This document shows positions 45,990-54,517 of a stretch of DNA of 64,000 nt, in pieces. Both the position numbers and the translations under genes were made by a program. This DNA is from Pseudomonas promysalinigenes (lineage in GTDB: Bacteria > Pseudomonadota > Gammaproteobacteria > Pseudomonadales > Pseudomonadaceae), in the NCBI RefSeq assembly GCF_014269025.2, contig NZ_CP077094.1:4372501-4436500 (forward strand), in the 5' to 3' direction. Under the pieces are notes generated by a model that saw only the letters and a list, made by a program, of their open reading frames with translations, had not been told where the DNA came from and did no database searches. Positions within the stretch are counted from its first letter, which is position 1. Each line of letters opens with the position of its first letter.

Positions 45990-47843
45990 CTAGCCCTTCA
46001 TTCGCGGCATTTCGATCCGATGCTCATGCACCCGCCGATATAAAGTCGCCCGCGATATCCCCAACGCCCGTGCCGCTTCCGCTGGCTTCCAGCGGTGACG
46101 TATCAAAGCATCGAGCAGCAGTTGCCGCGCCGGGCTCGAAGCGCCCACAACAGCCGCAGGCACGACATCACCCCGCACCTCCTGTGGCAGGCTTTCCAGG
46201 CACACCTGCCCACCCTCACTGACGGCACAGGCATAACGCAGCACCTGCCGAAGCTGGCGCAAATTCCCCGGCCAGCGGTACACCAGCAGCGCCTGCAGCG
46301 CATCGTCGCCCAGCATCACCTCAACCCCGCATGCCTCGGCTTCCTCAGCCAGCAGTTGATGAATCAGACCTAATCGGTCTTCCCGCTCCCTTAGCGGCGG
46401 CAACTCGAAACGGGCATTGGCCAGGCGGAAAAACAGGTCTTCACGGAAGCGCCCTTCACTCACCATCGCCGCCAGGTCGCGGTGCGTCGCACAAATCACC
46501 TGGATATCCACCTGCTGCCGACGCGCGGCGCCCAACGGCGCAACTTCACCTTCAGCCAACACTCGCAGCAGCCGAGTTTGCAGGTTCAACGGCATGTCAC
46601 CGATCTCGTCGAGAAACAAAGTCCCGCCATCGGCCTGCTGCAACAGGCCCTGCATCCCTTTGCTCGATGCGCCAGTGAACGCGCCAGCGACATAGCCGAA
46701 CAACTCACTTTCGATCAGGCTTTCGGGTATGGCCGCGCAGTTCAACGTGACGAACGGCCCATCCCGGCGCTGGCTCTGCTGGTGCAACTGGCGTGCAAAC
46801 ACTTCCTTGCCGGCACCCGTCTCACCCAGCACCAGCACCGCCAGATTGCAGTCCTTGACCCGTGTGGCCAAGCGCAGGTGCTGCTCGATGCGTGGGTCCT
46901 GCACCTGCTGCAATGATTGCGCTCGGCTTCGCTGCCCAGGTGCGCTGACTCGCCCGTACAGCCCACCCCAACCCGGCAGGCGCTGGGCCGAACCCTCATT
47001 GGCGCGGCGCAATTGGTCCATGTCGAACAGCTCGCCGATGTGCTCAGGCATACGTCCATGGCGCGCAAGCAAGCGCTCGCGGGCCAGGCTGTTGATTGCC
47101 TGCAACCGGCCATCGGCATCCCAGGCCAGCAGATAATCGGGCTGGCTATCCACATAACCTGGCGTGCCGTGGGCACGCATCACCCAGTGGCCCTGAGCGC
47201 TTTGCATGAAGAAAGCGTTTTCGATCTCTCGCGCCGTCTGCTCCACCAACTGCAGGATCAGGTGCTGGCTGCGACGGTCGTCCGGCGATTGCAGGGCCGA
47301 TACATCCACCACGCCGAGCAACTGGCCTTGCGGGTCGAAAACCGGCGCTGCAGTACAGGTCAGGCCTATGAAGGCAGCACGAAAATGGTCGCGCTTGTGC
47401 ACCGTGACCGCAGCCTTGCTAGTCAGCACCGCCGCCACGCCACAGGTCCCCTCCTCACCTTCGGACCAGCAGGTGCCCAGGTACAAGCCCGCTTTGCGGC
47501 AATCACTTCGGATGGCCGATTCGACCCGGTAATCGATGGTGTGCCCCGAAGCATCTGTCAGCAGTACACAGTAATCGGCGCCACGCACCCGACCATGCAA
47601 GCGGGCAACGGCATCGCTGGCAATGCGCAGGAACAGCTCGGCACGTTCTCGGCATTCGTTGAGCAGGCTTTGGGAAAGGATGCGCGGCCCCTGCTGCGAC
47701 CCAGGATCGAGACGGTACAGCTCCATGGAACGGCGCCACGAGTCGAGGATCAGCGCTGGCACCGGCGCCTGAGGCAGCCGGTCGGCGTTCTTCACTACCC
47801 GGCTGACGCAATCGACATGGGCTCGGGAGTTCGCGGCAAGCAT
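45990..47843 (-). CDS. acoR: Sigma-54-dependent activator AcoR
   Basis: A 617-aa enhancer-binding protein. The N-terminal GAF-like sensing region (about 50-200) is followed by a middle segment and a central AAA+ domain with Walker A GETGAGKE, the sigma-54 contact loop GAFTGA and Walker B LFLDEIGDMP. A Fis-type helix-turn-helix lies at the C-terminus (PAEAARALGISRATLYRRV). The start at 47843 has GGAGG 5 bases upstream. It is divergent from acoX and the acetoin genes. It activates them from upstream sites at a -24/-12 promoter when acetoin or butanediol is present. Confidence 0.93.
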   Translation of the reverse strand: MLAANSRAHVDCVSRVVKNADRLPQAPVPALILDSWRRSMELYRLDPGSQQGPRILSQSLLNECRERAELFLRIASDAVARLHGRVRGADYCVLLTDASGHTIDYRVESAIRSDCRKAGLYLGTCWSEGEEGTCGVAAVLTSKAAVTVHKRDHFRAAFIGLTCTAAPVFDPQGQLLGVVDVSALQSPDDRRSQHLILQLVEQTAREIENAFFMQSAQGHWVMRAHGTPGYVDSQPDYLLAWDADGRLQAINSLARERLLARHGRMPEHIGELFDMDQLRRANEGSAQRLPGWGGLYGRVSAPGQRSRAQSLQQVQDPRIEQHLRLATRVKDCNLAVLVLGETGAGKEVFARQLHQQSQRRDGPFVTLNCAAIPESLIESELFGYVAGAFTGASSKGMQGLLQQADGGTLFLDEIGDMPLNLQTRLLRVLAEGEVAPLGAARRQQVDIQVICATHRDLAAMVSEGRFREDLFFRLANARFELPPLREREDRLGLIHQLLAEEAEACGVEVMLGDDALQALLVYRWPGNLRQLRQVLRYACAVSEGGQVCLESLPQEVRGDVVPAAVVGASSPARQLLLDALIRHRWKPAEAARALGISRATLYRRVHEHRIEMPRMKG

Positions 47844-47936
47844 GAGGCCTCCGGTTACTGTTTGTTCTTGTCGTTGTGCGCCCATTAAGCGCCTGCCGGC
47901 ATGGCTGGACAAGCACTGCGTGATTACCGGTTGGCT

Positions 47937-47953
47937 TGAGACGCAGCGTCTCA
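47937..47953. promoter_or_regulatory. Candidate AcoR upstream activating site 1
   Basis: TGAGACGCAGCGTCTCA is a perfect 17-bp palindrome apart from its central base. The sequence ACGCAGCGTCTC recurs 43 bp downstream. Position and repetition fit an enhancer site for AcoR, 120-150 bp before the -24/-12 promoter. Confidence 0.65.
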
Positions 47954-47980
47954 GCCCGAGCGCCGGATCCTACCCATGCT

Positions 47981-47996
47981 GGCACGCAGCGTCTCG
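47981..47996. promoter_or_regulatory. Candidate AcoR upstream activating site 2
   Basis: GGCACGCAGCGTCTCG shares 12 consecutive bases (ACGCAGCGTCTC) with site 1. The two copies are 43 bp apart, about four helical turns, so bound AcoR would lie on the same face of the DNA. The outer half is less perfect than in site 1. Confidence 0.6.
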
Positions 47997-48073
47997 GGAA
48001 GCGGCCCGCCCCGAGGCCTCTGATAGCCACCGGGGCGCTCTGCAACAGCCATTAGCGCTGCGCCGCACAAAGC

Positions 48074-48089
48074 TGGCATCTGCCTTGCT
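48074..48089 (+). promoter_or_regulatory. Sigma-54 (-24/-12) promoter of the aco operon
   Basis: TGGCATCTGCCTTGCT carries GG at 48075-48076 and GC at 48087-48088 with exactly 10 bases between, matching the consensus TGGCACG-N4-TTGCW in its key positions. It lies 33 bp before the acoX ATG and downstream of the two AcoR-type sites. Confidence 0.8.
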
Positions 48090-48122
48090 CAAGCCTTGGC
48101 AAACAAGAACACGAGGTGTGCC

Positions 48123-49178
48123 ATGCCGCAGCCCGCCCCAATCATCGGGATCATTGCCAACCCTGCCTCTGGGCGCGACCTACGTCGCCTGACCAGCAAT
48201 GCCGGGCTCTATTCCAGCACCGACAAGGCCTCTGCCATCCAGCGCCTGCTCGCAGCCTTCGGCGCCACGGGCGTTGCCACGGTGCTGCTGCCCACCGACA
48301 TGACCGGGATCGCCGCCGCCGTACTCAAAGCCAGCCAGGGGCCAGTGGCACGGGACCTGCGTTGGCCAGCCCTGCAAGTGCTCGACCTGCCCCTGACCCA
48401 AACGGTCAGCGATACCCGGCTGGCCGCCCAGCAAATGGTCACGCGCGGTGCGTCGATGATTGCCGTACTGGGGGGTGACGGTACACACAAGGCTGTCGCC
48501 GCCGAGGTTGGCGACACGCCCATGCTGACCTTGTCTACCGGCACCAACAACGCGTTCCCGGAACTGCGCGAAGCCACCACTGCCGGCCTGGCCGGGGGCC
48601 TGGTCGCCTGTGGCCGGGTGCCGGCGAGCATCGGCCTGCGGCGCAACAAACGCCTGATGGTGAATGTGCCACAACAGGGGCTTTGCGAGTGGGCACTGGT
48701 CGAAGTGGCGGTTTCCCCACAGCGGTTTGTCGGTGCCCGTGCACTGAGCCGCAGCGAGGACCTGAGTGAAGTGTTCGCCTGCTTCGCCGAACCCCACGCC
48801 ATTGGCCTGTCTGCCCTGTGCGGGCTGTGGCGCCCCGTCACTCGGCACGCGCCTTATGGCAGTTGGGTGCGCCTTAACCCTGGCGCCGAACATGCACTGC
48901 TCGCCCCGCTGGCTCCAGGCTTGCTGCAAGCCTGTGGCATCAGCGCCAGCGGCTCACTCGAACCCGGCGTGCCGCACCGCCTTAGCTTGGCCGCCGGCAC
49001 CCTGGCCCTGGATGGCGAGCGGGAGATCGAGTTTGCCGAACACGACACCCCAACCATCACCCTCGACCTGCAAGGCCCATTGACCGTCGACGTCGAGGCC
49101 GTGCTGGCACACGCCGCCCAGCATCACTTGTTGGCCGTTTCCCGCGGCCATCGGCTGCACCCTGCAACCCTGTGTTGA
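48123..49178 (+). CDS. acoX: AcoX, ATP-NAD kinase-like protein of acetoin catabolism
   Basis: A 351-aa protein related to ATP-NAD/AcoX kinases. The nucleotide-binding motif is in AVLGGDGTHKAVA (about residues 116-128), with an N-terminal IGIIANPASGRD phosphate loop. Its role in acetoin catabolism is not defined; it is the first gene of many Pseudomonas aco operons. The ATG at 48123 is chosen over TTG at 48096. acoA begins 22 bp later, with GGAG upstream. Confidence 0.9.
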   Translation: MPQPAPIIGIIANPASGRDLRRLTSNAGLYSSTDKASAIQRLLAAFGATGVATVLLPTDMTGIAAAVLKASQGPVARDLRWPALQVLDLPLTQTVSDTRLAAQQMVTRGASMIAVLGGDGTHKAVAAEVGDTPMLTLSTGTNNAFPELREATTAGLAGGLVACGRVPASIGLRRNKRLMVNVPQQGLCEWALVEVAVSPQRFVGARALSRSEDLSEVFACFAEPHAIGLSALCGLWRPVTRHAPYGSWVRLNPGAEHALLAPLAPGLLQACGISASGSLEPGVPHRLSLAAGTLALDGEREIEFAEHDTPTITLDLQGPLTVDVEAVLAHAAQHHLLAVSRGHRLHPATLC

Positions 49179-49200
49179 GACAACCCTGGAGAACAACAAG

Positions 49201-50178
49201 ATGTCCACTCACCTCAGTTCCGCGCAACTGCTGCATGCCTATGAAGTCATGCGCACCATCCGTGCTTTCGAAGAACGCCTGCACGTAGAGTTCGCCACGG
49301 GCGAAATTCCCGGTTTCGTCCACTTGTACGCCGGTGAAGAAGCCTCAGCGGCCGGGGTCATGGCACACCTGCGCGACAGCGACTGTATTGCCTCGACCCA
49401 CCGTGGTCATGGCCATTGCATCGCCAAGGGCGTCGATGTGTACGGCATGATGGCCGAGATCTATGGCAAGAAGACCGGCGTATGCGGCGGCAAAGGCGGC
49501 TCGATGCACATTGCCGACCTTGAGAAAGGCATGCTCGGCGCCAATGGCATCGTTGGCGCAGGCGCGCCGCTGGTGGCGGGCGCTGCATTGGCCGCCAAAC
49601 TCAAAGGCCGCGACGACGTCGCCGTGGCGTTCTTCGGCGACGGCGCCTCCAACGAAGGCGCAGTCTTCGAGGCCATGAACCTGGCTTCGATCATGAACCT
49701 GCCGTGCATCTTCGTGGCCGAGAACAATGGGTACGCCGAAGCCACTGCCTCGAACTGGTCCGTGGCCTGCGACCACATCGCCGACCGCGCCGCAGGCTTC
49801 GGCATGCCAGGGGTCACCATCGATGGCTTCGACTTCTTCGCAGTGCATGAGGCTGCAGGTGCAGCCATCGAGCGAGCACGTTCAGGCCAAGGCCCGTCGC
49901 TGATCGAGGTCAAGCTCAGCCGTTACTACGGCCATTTCGAAGGCGACGCACAAACCTACCGCGCCCCGGACGAGGTGAAGAACCTGCGGGAAAGCCGTGA
50001 CTGCCTGCTGCAGTTTCGCAGCAGAGTGACTCGCGCCGGGCTAGTGCAAGCCGCCGACCTGGACGCCGTGGATGCCCGCGTCCAAGACCAGATAGAAGAC
50101 GCGGTACGTCGTGCCAAGTCCGACCCCAAGCCACAGCCCGCCGACCTGCTCACCGACGTGTACGTCGCCTACCCCTGA
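49201..50178 (+). CDS. acoA: Acetoin dehydrogenase E1 component, alpha subunit
   Basis: A 325-aa TPP-dependent E1 alpha subunit. The thiamine diphosphate motif is GDGASNEGAVFEAMNLAS (about residues 142-159) followed by AENNGYAEAT. Phosphorylation-loop-like residues are in RYYGHFEGD. With AcoB it cleaves acetoin to acetaldehyde and a lipoyl-bound acetyl group. It has normal family length, and acoB follows 32 bp downstream with AGGAGAA before its ATG. Confidence 0.96.
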   Translation: MSTHLSSAQLLHAYEVMRTIRAFEERLHVEFATGEIPGFVHLYAGEEASAAGVMAHLRDSDCIASTHRGHGHCIAKGVDVYGMMAEIYGKKTGVCGGKGGSMHIADLEKGMLGANGIVGAGAPLVAGAALAAKLKGRDDVAVAFFGDGASNEGAVFEAMNLASIMNLPCIFVAENNGYAEATASNWSVACDHIADRAAGFGMPGVTIDGFDFFAVHEAAGAAIERARSGQGPSLIEVKLSRYYGHFEGDAQTYRAPDEVKNLRESRDCLLQFRSRVTRAGLVQAADLDAVDARVQDQIEDAVRRAKSDPKPQPADLLTDVYVAYP

Positions 50179-50210
50179 GCCCAGACAACAAGAACAACAG
50201 GAGAACCACC

Positions 50211-51233
50211 ATGGCTAGAAAAATCAGCTATCAGCAGGCTATCAACGAAGCCCTGGCCCAGGAAATGCGCCGCGACAATACCGTGTTCATCATCGGCGAA
50301 GACGTCGCCGGTGGCGCCGGGGCACCTGGCGAAGATGATGCCTGGGGCGGTGTGCTGGGTGTGACCAAGGGCCTTTACCATCAATTTCCCGGACGGGTAC
50401 TGGACGCCCCACTGTCGGAAATCGGCTACGTCGGCGCAGCGGTCGGCGCTGCCACTCAGGGCCTGCGCCCGGTGTGCGAACTGATGTTCGTCGACTTCGC
50501 CGGCTGCTGCCTGGACCAGATCCTCAACCAGGCGGCGAAGTTTCGCTACATGTTCGGCGGCAAGGCCGTCACACCGCTGGTGATGCGCACCATGTACGGT
50601 GCCGGGTTGCGGGCCGCGGCCCAGCACTCGCAGATGCTTACCTCGCTGTGGACTCACATTCCGGGCTTGAAGGTGGTCTGCCCCTCCTCACCCTACGACG
50701 CCAAGGGCCTGCTGATCCAAGCGATTCGCGACAACGATCCGGTCATCTTCTGTGAGCACAAACTGCTTTATGGCATGCAAGGCGAGGTGCCGGAGGAGGT
50801 GTACACCGTACCCTTTGGCGAAGCCAACTTCCTGCGCGATGGCGACGACGTGACCCTGGTGACCTATGGCCGCATGGTGCATGTGGCGCTAGAGGCCGCC
50901 AACAACCTGGCACGTCAGGGCATCGATTGCGAAGTGCTGGACTTGCGCACCACCAGCCCACTGGACGAGGACAGCGTCCTCGAGAGTGTGGAGAAAACCG
51001 GCAGGTTGGTCGTGATCGATGAGGCCAACCCGCGCTGTTCCATGGCCACCGACATCAGCGCGCTGGTTGCGCAAAAGGCATTTGCTGCGCTCAAGGGCCC
51101 CATCGAGATGGTCACAGCACCGCACACTCCGGTCCCGTTCTCGGACGCCCTGGAAGACCTGTACATCCCCGACGCGGGGAAAATCGAAGCTGCCGTGCGC
51201 AAAGTGATCGAAGCCACAAGGAGTGCCGCATGA
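50211..51233 (+). CDS. acoB: Acetoin dehydrogenase E1 component, beta subunit
   Basis: A 340-aa E1 beta subunit of the 2-oxoacid dehydrogenase type. Landmarks are INEALAQEMRRDNTVFIIGED at the N-terminus, DAPLSEIGYVGAAVGAA, and the transketolase C-terminal domain with LDLRTTSPLDEDSVLES and VIDEANPRC. It completes the TPP site in the alpha2-beta2 tetramer with AcoA. Its stop overlaps the start of acoC (ATGA), so translation is coupled. Confidence 0.96.
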   Translation: MARKISYQQAINEALAQEMRRDNTVFIIGEDVAGGAGAPGEDDAWGGVLGVTKGLYHQFPGRVLDAPLSEIGYVGAAVGAATQGLRPVCELMFVDFAGCCLDQILNQAAKFRYMFGGKAVTPLVMRTMYGAGLRAAAQHSQMLTSLWTHIPGLKVVCPSSPYDAKGLLIQAIRDNDPVIFCEHKLLYGMQGEVPEEVYTVPFGEANFLRDGDDVTLVTYGRMVHVALEAANNLARQGIDCEVLDLRTTSPLDEDSVLESVEKTGRLVVIDEANPRCSMATDISALVAQKAFAALKGPIEMVTAPHTPVPFSDALEDLYIPDAGKIEAAVRKVIEATRSAA

Positions 51234-52336
51234 GCCAGATCCATACCTTGACCATGCCCAAGTGGGGTCTGTCGATGACCGAAGGCCGGGTCGATGCCTG
51301 GCTCAAGCACGAAGGCGACCCAATCGCCAAAGGTGATGAAGTCCTGGACGTTGAGACCGACAAGATCAGCAGCAGCGTCGAAGCCCCCTTCAGTGGCGTG
51401 TTGCGCCGCCTTGTCGCCCAGCCGGACGAGACACTGCCGGTGGGCGCATTGCTCGGCGTTGTGGTGGAAGGCGAAGCAGACGAAGCCGAAATCGATGCCG
51501 TTGTGCAACGTTTTCAAGCCGACTTCACCGCTCAAGGCAGCGCCGAGCAGGCCCAAGGCCCTGCCCCGCAGAAGGCCGAGGTGGGCGGCCGCCTGCTGCG
51601 CTGGTTCGAGCTGGGTGAAGGGGGAACGCCACTGGTACTGGTACATGGGTTTGGCGGCGACCTCAACAACTGGCTCTTCAATCACCCTGCGCTGGCCACT
51701 GAACGCCGCGTGATCGCTTTGGACCTGCCCGGCCACGGCGAGTCCGCCAAGACGCTGCAGCGCGGCGATCTGGACGAGCTCAGCGAGGCTGTGCTGGCAC
51801 TGCTCGAGCACCTGGATATCCAGCGCGCTCACCTGGCTGGGCATTCCATGGGGGGTGCCGTATGTCTGAACCTGGCGCGCTTGCAGCCGCACAGGGTGGC
51901 TAGCCTGACCCTGATCGCCAGTGCCGGGTTGGGCGAGGCGATCAACGGCGGCTACTTGAAGGGCTTCGTCGCGGCTGCCAACCGCAATGCACTCAAGCCA
52001 CAGCTGACGCAATTGTTCGCCGACCCCAGCCTGGTCACCCGGCAGATGCTCGAAGACATGCTCAAGTTCAAGCGCCTGGAAGGGGTCGACACCGCCTTGC
52101 AGCAGCTCGCTGCTTCCCTGGCCGACGGCGACCACCAGCGCCTGCAACTGCGCTGCGTTGTGCACCAGCAGCCGACGCTGGTGGTGTGGGGAGCCGCTGA
52201 CGCGATCATCCCCGCCAGCCATGCCCAGGGCCTGGATGCTCAAACCCTACTCGTGCCTGCGGTTGGCCACATGGTGCAGATGGAGGCGGCCGAACAGGTC
52301 AACGAACAACTCTTGGCCTTTTTGCGCAAGCACTGA
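51230..52336 (+). CDS. acoC: AcoC, dihydrolipoamide acetyltransferase-like E2 with alpha/beta hydrolase domain
   Basis: A 368-aa protein. The N-terminal lipoyl domain (residues 3-80) has the lipoylated lysine (Lys45) in DVETDKISSSV. It is joined to an alpha/beta hydrolase fold (about 120-365) with a nucleophile-type GHSMGG near Ser206 and a C-terminal VGHMVQME histidine. It lacks the E1/E3-binding domain and the HxxxDG acetyltransferase core of ordinary E2. This unusual form is known for Pseudomonas AcoC. It should transfer the acetyl group to CoA. No lipoamide dehydrogenase gene is nearby. Confidence 0.93.
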   Translation: MSQIHTLTMPKWGLSMTEGRVDAWLKHEGDPIAKGDEVLDVETDKISSSVEAPFSGVLRRLVAQPDETLPVGALLGVVVEGEADEAEIDAVVQRFQADFTAQGSAEQAQGPAPQKAEVGGRLLRWFELGEGGTPLVLVHGFGGDLNNWLFNHPALATERRVIALDLPGHGESAKTLQRGDLDELSEAVLALLEHLDIQRAHLAGHSMGGAVCLNLARLQPHRVASLTLIASAGLGEAINGGYLKGFVAAANRNALKPQLTQLFADPSLVTRQMLEDMLKFKRLEGVDTALQQLAASLADGDHQRLQLRCVVHQQPTLVVWGAADAIIPASHAQGLDAQTLLVPAVGHMVQMEAAEQVNEQLLAFLRKH

Positions 52337-52367
52337 GCCCCTTCCCATGAGCCTGGAGACAATCAGC

Positions 52368-53453
52368 ATGAATGACCTCAGCCATACCCACATGCGCGCA
52401 GCCGTCTGGCACGGCCGCCACGACATCCGCGTCGAACAGGTGCCCTTGCCTGGCGACCCGCCGCCCGGCTGGGTGCAGATCAAGGTGGACTGGTGCGGCA
52501 TCTGCGGCTCCGACCTGCATGAATACGTCGCAGGCCCTGTGTTCATCCCCGTTGAAGCACCACACCCGCTCACCGGCATTCAAGGGCAGTGCATCCTCGG
52601 CCACGAATTCTGTGGCGAAATCGCCAAACTCGGCGATGGCGTCGAGGGCTATGCGGTGGGCGACCCGGTCGCTGCAGATGCTTGTCAGCACTGCGGCACC
52701 TGTTACTACTGCACCCATGGCCTGTACAACATCTGCGAACGCCTGGCGTTCACTGGCTTGATGAACAACGGCGCCTTCGCCGAGCGGGTGAATGTGCCTG
52801 CCAATCTGCTCTATCGCCTGCCAGAAGGTTTCCCCCGCGAGGCGGGGGCGTTGATCGAGCCGCTAGCGGTGGGCATGCACGCGGTGAAAAAGGCCGGCAG
52901 CCTGCTGGGCCAGAGCGTCGTGGTCATAGGCGCGGGCACCATTGGCCTATGTACCATCATGTGCGCCAAGGCTGCTGGCGCCGCTCAGGTAATCGCCCTG
53001 GAGATGTCCTCGGCACGCAAGGCCAAGGCCAAGGAGGTCGGCGCCAACTGGGTGCTGGACCCAAGCCAGTGCGACGCCCTGGCCGAGATTCGCGCACTGA
53101 CAGGTGGGCTTGGTGCGGATGTGAGCTTCGAATGCATCGGCAACAAAAACACCGCCAAGTTGGCCATCGACACCGTTCGCAAAGCCGGCAAGTGTGTGTT
53201 GGTAGGCATTTTCGAAGAGCCCAGCGAGTTCAACTTCTTCGAACTGGTGTCCACCGAAAAACAGGTAATGGGCGCCTTGGCGTACAACGGCGAATTCGCT
53301 GATGTCATCGCCTTCATCGCCGATGGCCGCCTCGACATTCGACCACTGGTGACAGGGCGGATTGGGCTGGAACAGATTGTCGAGCTGGGCTTCGAGGAGC
53401 TGGTCAACAACAAAGAGCACAACGTCAAGATCATCGTATCCCCTGGCGGCTAG
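52368..53453 (+). CDS. 2,3-butanediol dehydrogenase (zinc-dependent, MDR family)
   Basis: A 361-aa zinc-type alcohol dehydrogenase. Catalytic zinc ligands are in [11 protein letters not shown] and GHEFCGEI, and structural zinc cysteines are in [19 protein letters not shown]. The NAD-binding loop is [10 protein letters not shown]. It oxidises 2,3-butanediol to acetoin, feeding the acetoin dehydrogenase encoded just upstream. ATG 52368 has GGAG 9 bases upstream, although an ATG at 52347 is also in frame. It is the last gene before the terminator at 53474. Confidence 0.92.
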   Translation: MNDLSHTHMRAAVWHGRHDIRVEQVPLPGDPPPGWVQIKVDWCGICGSDLHEYVAGPVFIPVEAPHPLTGIQGQCILGHEFCGEIAKLGDGVEGYAVGDPVAADACQHCGTCYYCTHGLYNICERLAFTGLMNNGAFAERVNVPANLLYRLPEGFPREAGALIEPLAVGMHAVKKAGSLLGQSVVVIGAGTIGLCTIMCAKAAGAAQVIALEMSSARKAKAKEVGANWVLDPSQCDALAEIRALTGGLGADVSFECIGNKNTAKLAIDTVRKAGKCVLVGIFEEPSEFNFFELVSTEKQVMGALAYNGEFADVIAFIADGRLDIRPLVTGRIGLEQIVELGFEELVNNKEHNVKIIVSPGG

Positions 53454-53473
53454 GGTTTTGCTGCACGCAACAG

Positions 53474-53507
53474 GCCGTCGGGCGCCAAGGCCCGGCGGCT
53501 TTCGTTG
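53474..53507 (+). terminator. Terminator at the end of the aco operon
   Basis: GCCGTCGGGC pairs with GCCCGGCGGC (10 bp, one G-T wobble, 6-nt loop) and is followed by TTTCGTT. It lies 20 bp after the butanediol dehydrogenase stop. Confidence 0.75.
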
Positions 53508-53596
53508 CTGTACCACAAAGCCTGTGCACTCGCGTAAACTGCCAGCCTTTACGCAGCCCTGGGCTGCCCCTGTCAGATTTACCAAAGGTGCCCGCC

Positions 53597-54475
53597 ATGC
53601 CTTGGCTGCAAGTACGCCTGGCCATCAGCCCGGAACAAGCCGAAACCTACGAAGACGCTCTGCTCGAAGTAGGCGCCGTATCGGTCACGTTCATGGATGC
53701 CGAAGACCAGCCGATCTTCGAACCCGACCTCAACACCACCCCGCTGTGGTCGCACACCCATTTGCTGGCCCTGTTCGAAGCAGATGCTGAGCCTGAGGCG
53801 GTGTTCGCCCACCTGAAATTGCTCACCGGCGCCGAGCTGCCCGAGCATCAGGCCGAGGTGATCGAGGATCAGGACTGGGAGCGCAGCTGGATGGACGGTT
53901 TCCAGCCAATGCGCTTCGGCCAGCGCCTGTGGATCGTGCCAAGCTGGCACGATGCACCGGAGAAAGACGCCGTCAACCTGCTGCTGGACCCGGGCCTTGC
54001 CTTCGGCACCGGCACCCACCCGACCACTGCGCTGTGCCTGGAGTGGCTCGACGGCCAGCAACTGCAAGACACCCAGGTGCTGGACTTCGGCTGTGGTTCC
54101 GGCATTCTTGCCATCGGTGCCCTGCTGCTGGGGGCTCGTGAAGCGGTCGGTACCGACATCGACGTGCAAGCCATCGAAGCCTCGCGCGACAACGCCCAGC
54201 GCAATGGCATCGACGACCACAAGTTCGCGCTTTACCTGCCCGAGCACATGCCGGCCATGCAGGCAGACGTTTTGGTCGCCAACATCCTGGCAGGCCCGCT
54301 GGTTTCGCTGGCGCCGCAGCTTTCTGGCCTGGTTCGCCCAGGTGGCCTGCTGGCGCTGTCGGGCATTCTCGCCGAGCAGGGTGAGGAAGTGGCTGCAGCC
54401 TACGCCGCCGATTTCGACCTGGACCCGATCGTCGTGCGCGACGGTTGGGTGCGCATCAGTGGTCGGCGCCGCTAA
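53597..54475 (+). CDS. prmA: Ribosomal protein L11 methyltransferase
   Basis: A 292-aa SAM-dependent methyltransferase that trimethylates lysines and the N-terminus of ribosomal protein L11. The N-terminal substrate-recognition domain starts MPWLQVRL. The catalytic part has [20 protein letters not shown] and the SAM motif [16 protein letters not shown] (about residues 161-176). The start at 53597 (AAAGG upstream) is chosen over GTG at 53588. In P. aeruginosa it lies directly after accC. Confidence 0.96.
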   Translation: MPWLQVRLAISPEQAETYEDALLEVGAVSVTFMDAEDQPIFEPDLNTTPLWSHTHLLALFEADAEPEAVFAHLKLLTGAELPEHQAEVIEDQDWERSWMDGFQPMRFGQRLWIVPSWHDAPEKDAVNLLLDPGLAFGTGTHPTTALCLEWLDGQQLQDTQVLDFGCGSGILAIGALLLGAREAVGTDIDVQAIEASRDNAQRNGIDDHKFALYLPEHMPAMQADVLVANILAGPLVSLAPQLSGLVRPGGLLALSGILAEQGEEVAAAYAADFDLDPIVVRDGWVRISGRRR

Positions 54476-54517
54476 GCGGGCCTAGACTATTCCTCTGCAC
54501 AGCTCCCGGATCGCCGC

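Noticed and set aside
50915-52243. A 442-residue open frame opposite acoB/acoC
   Set aside because: It crosses two real genes and has no recognisable domain.
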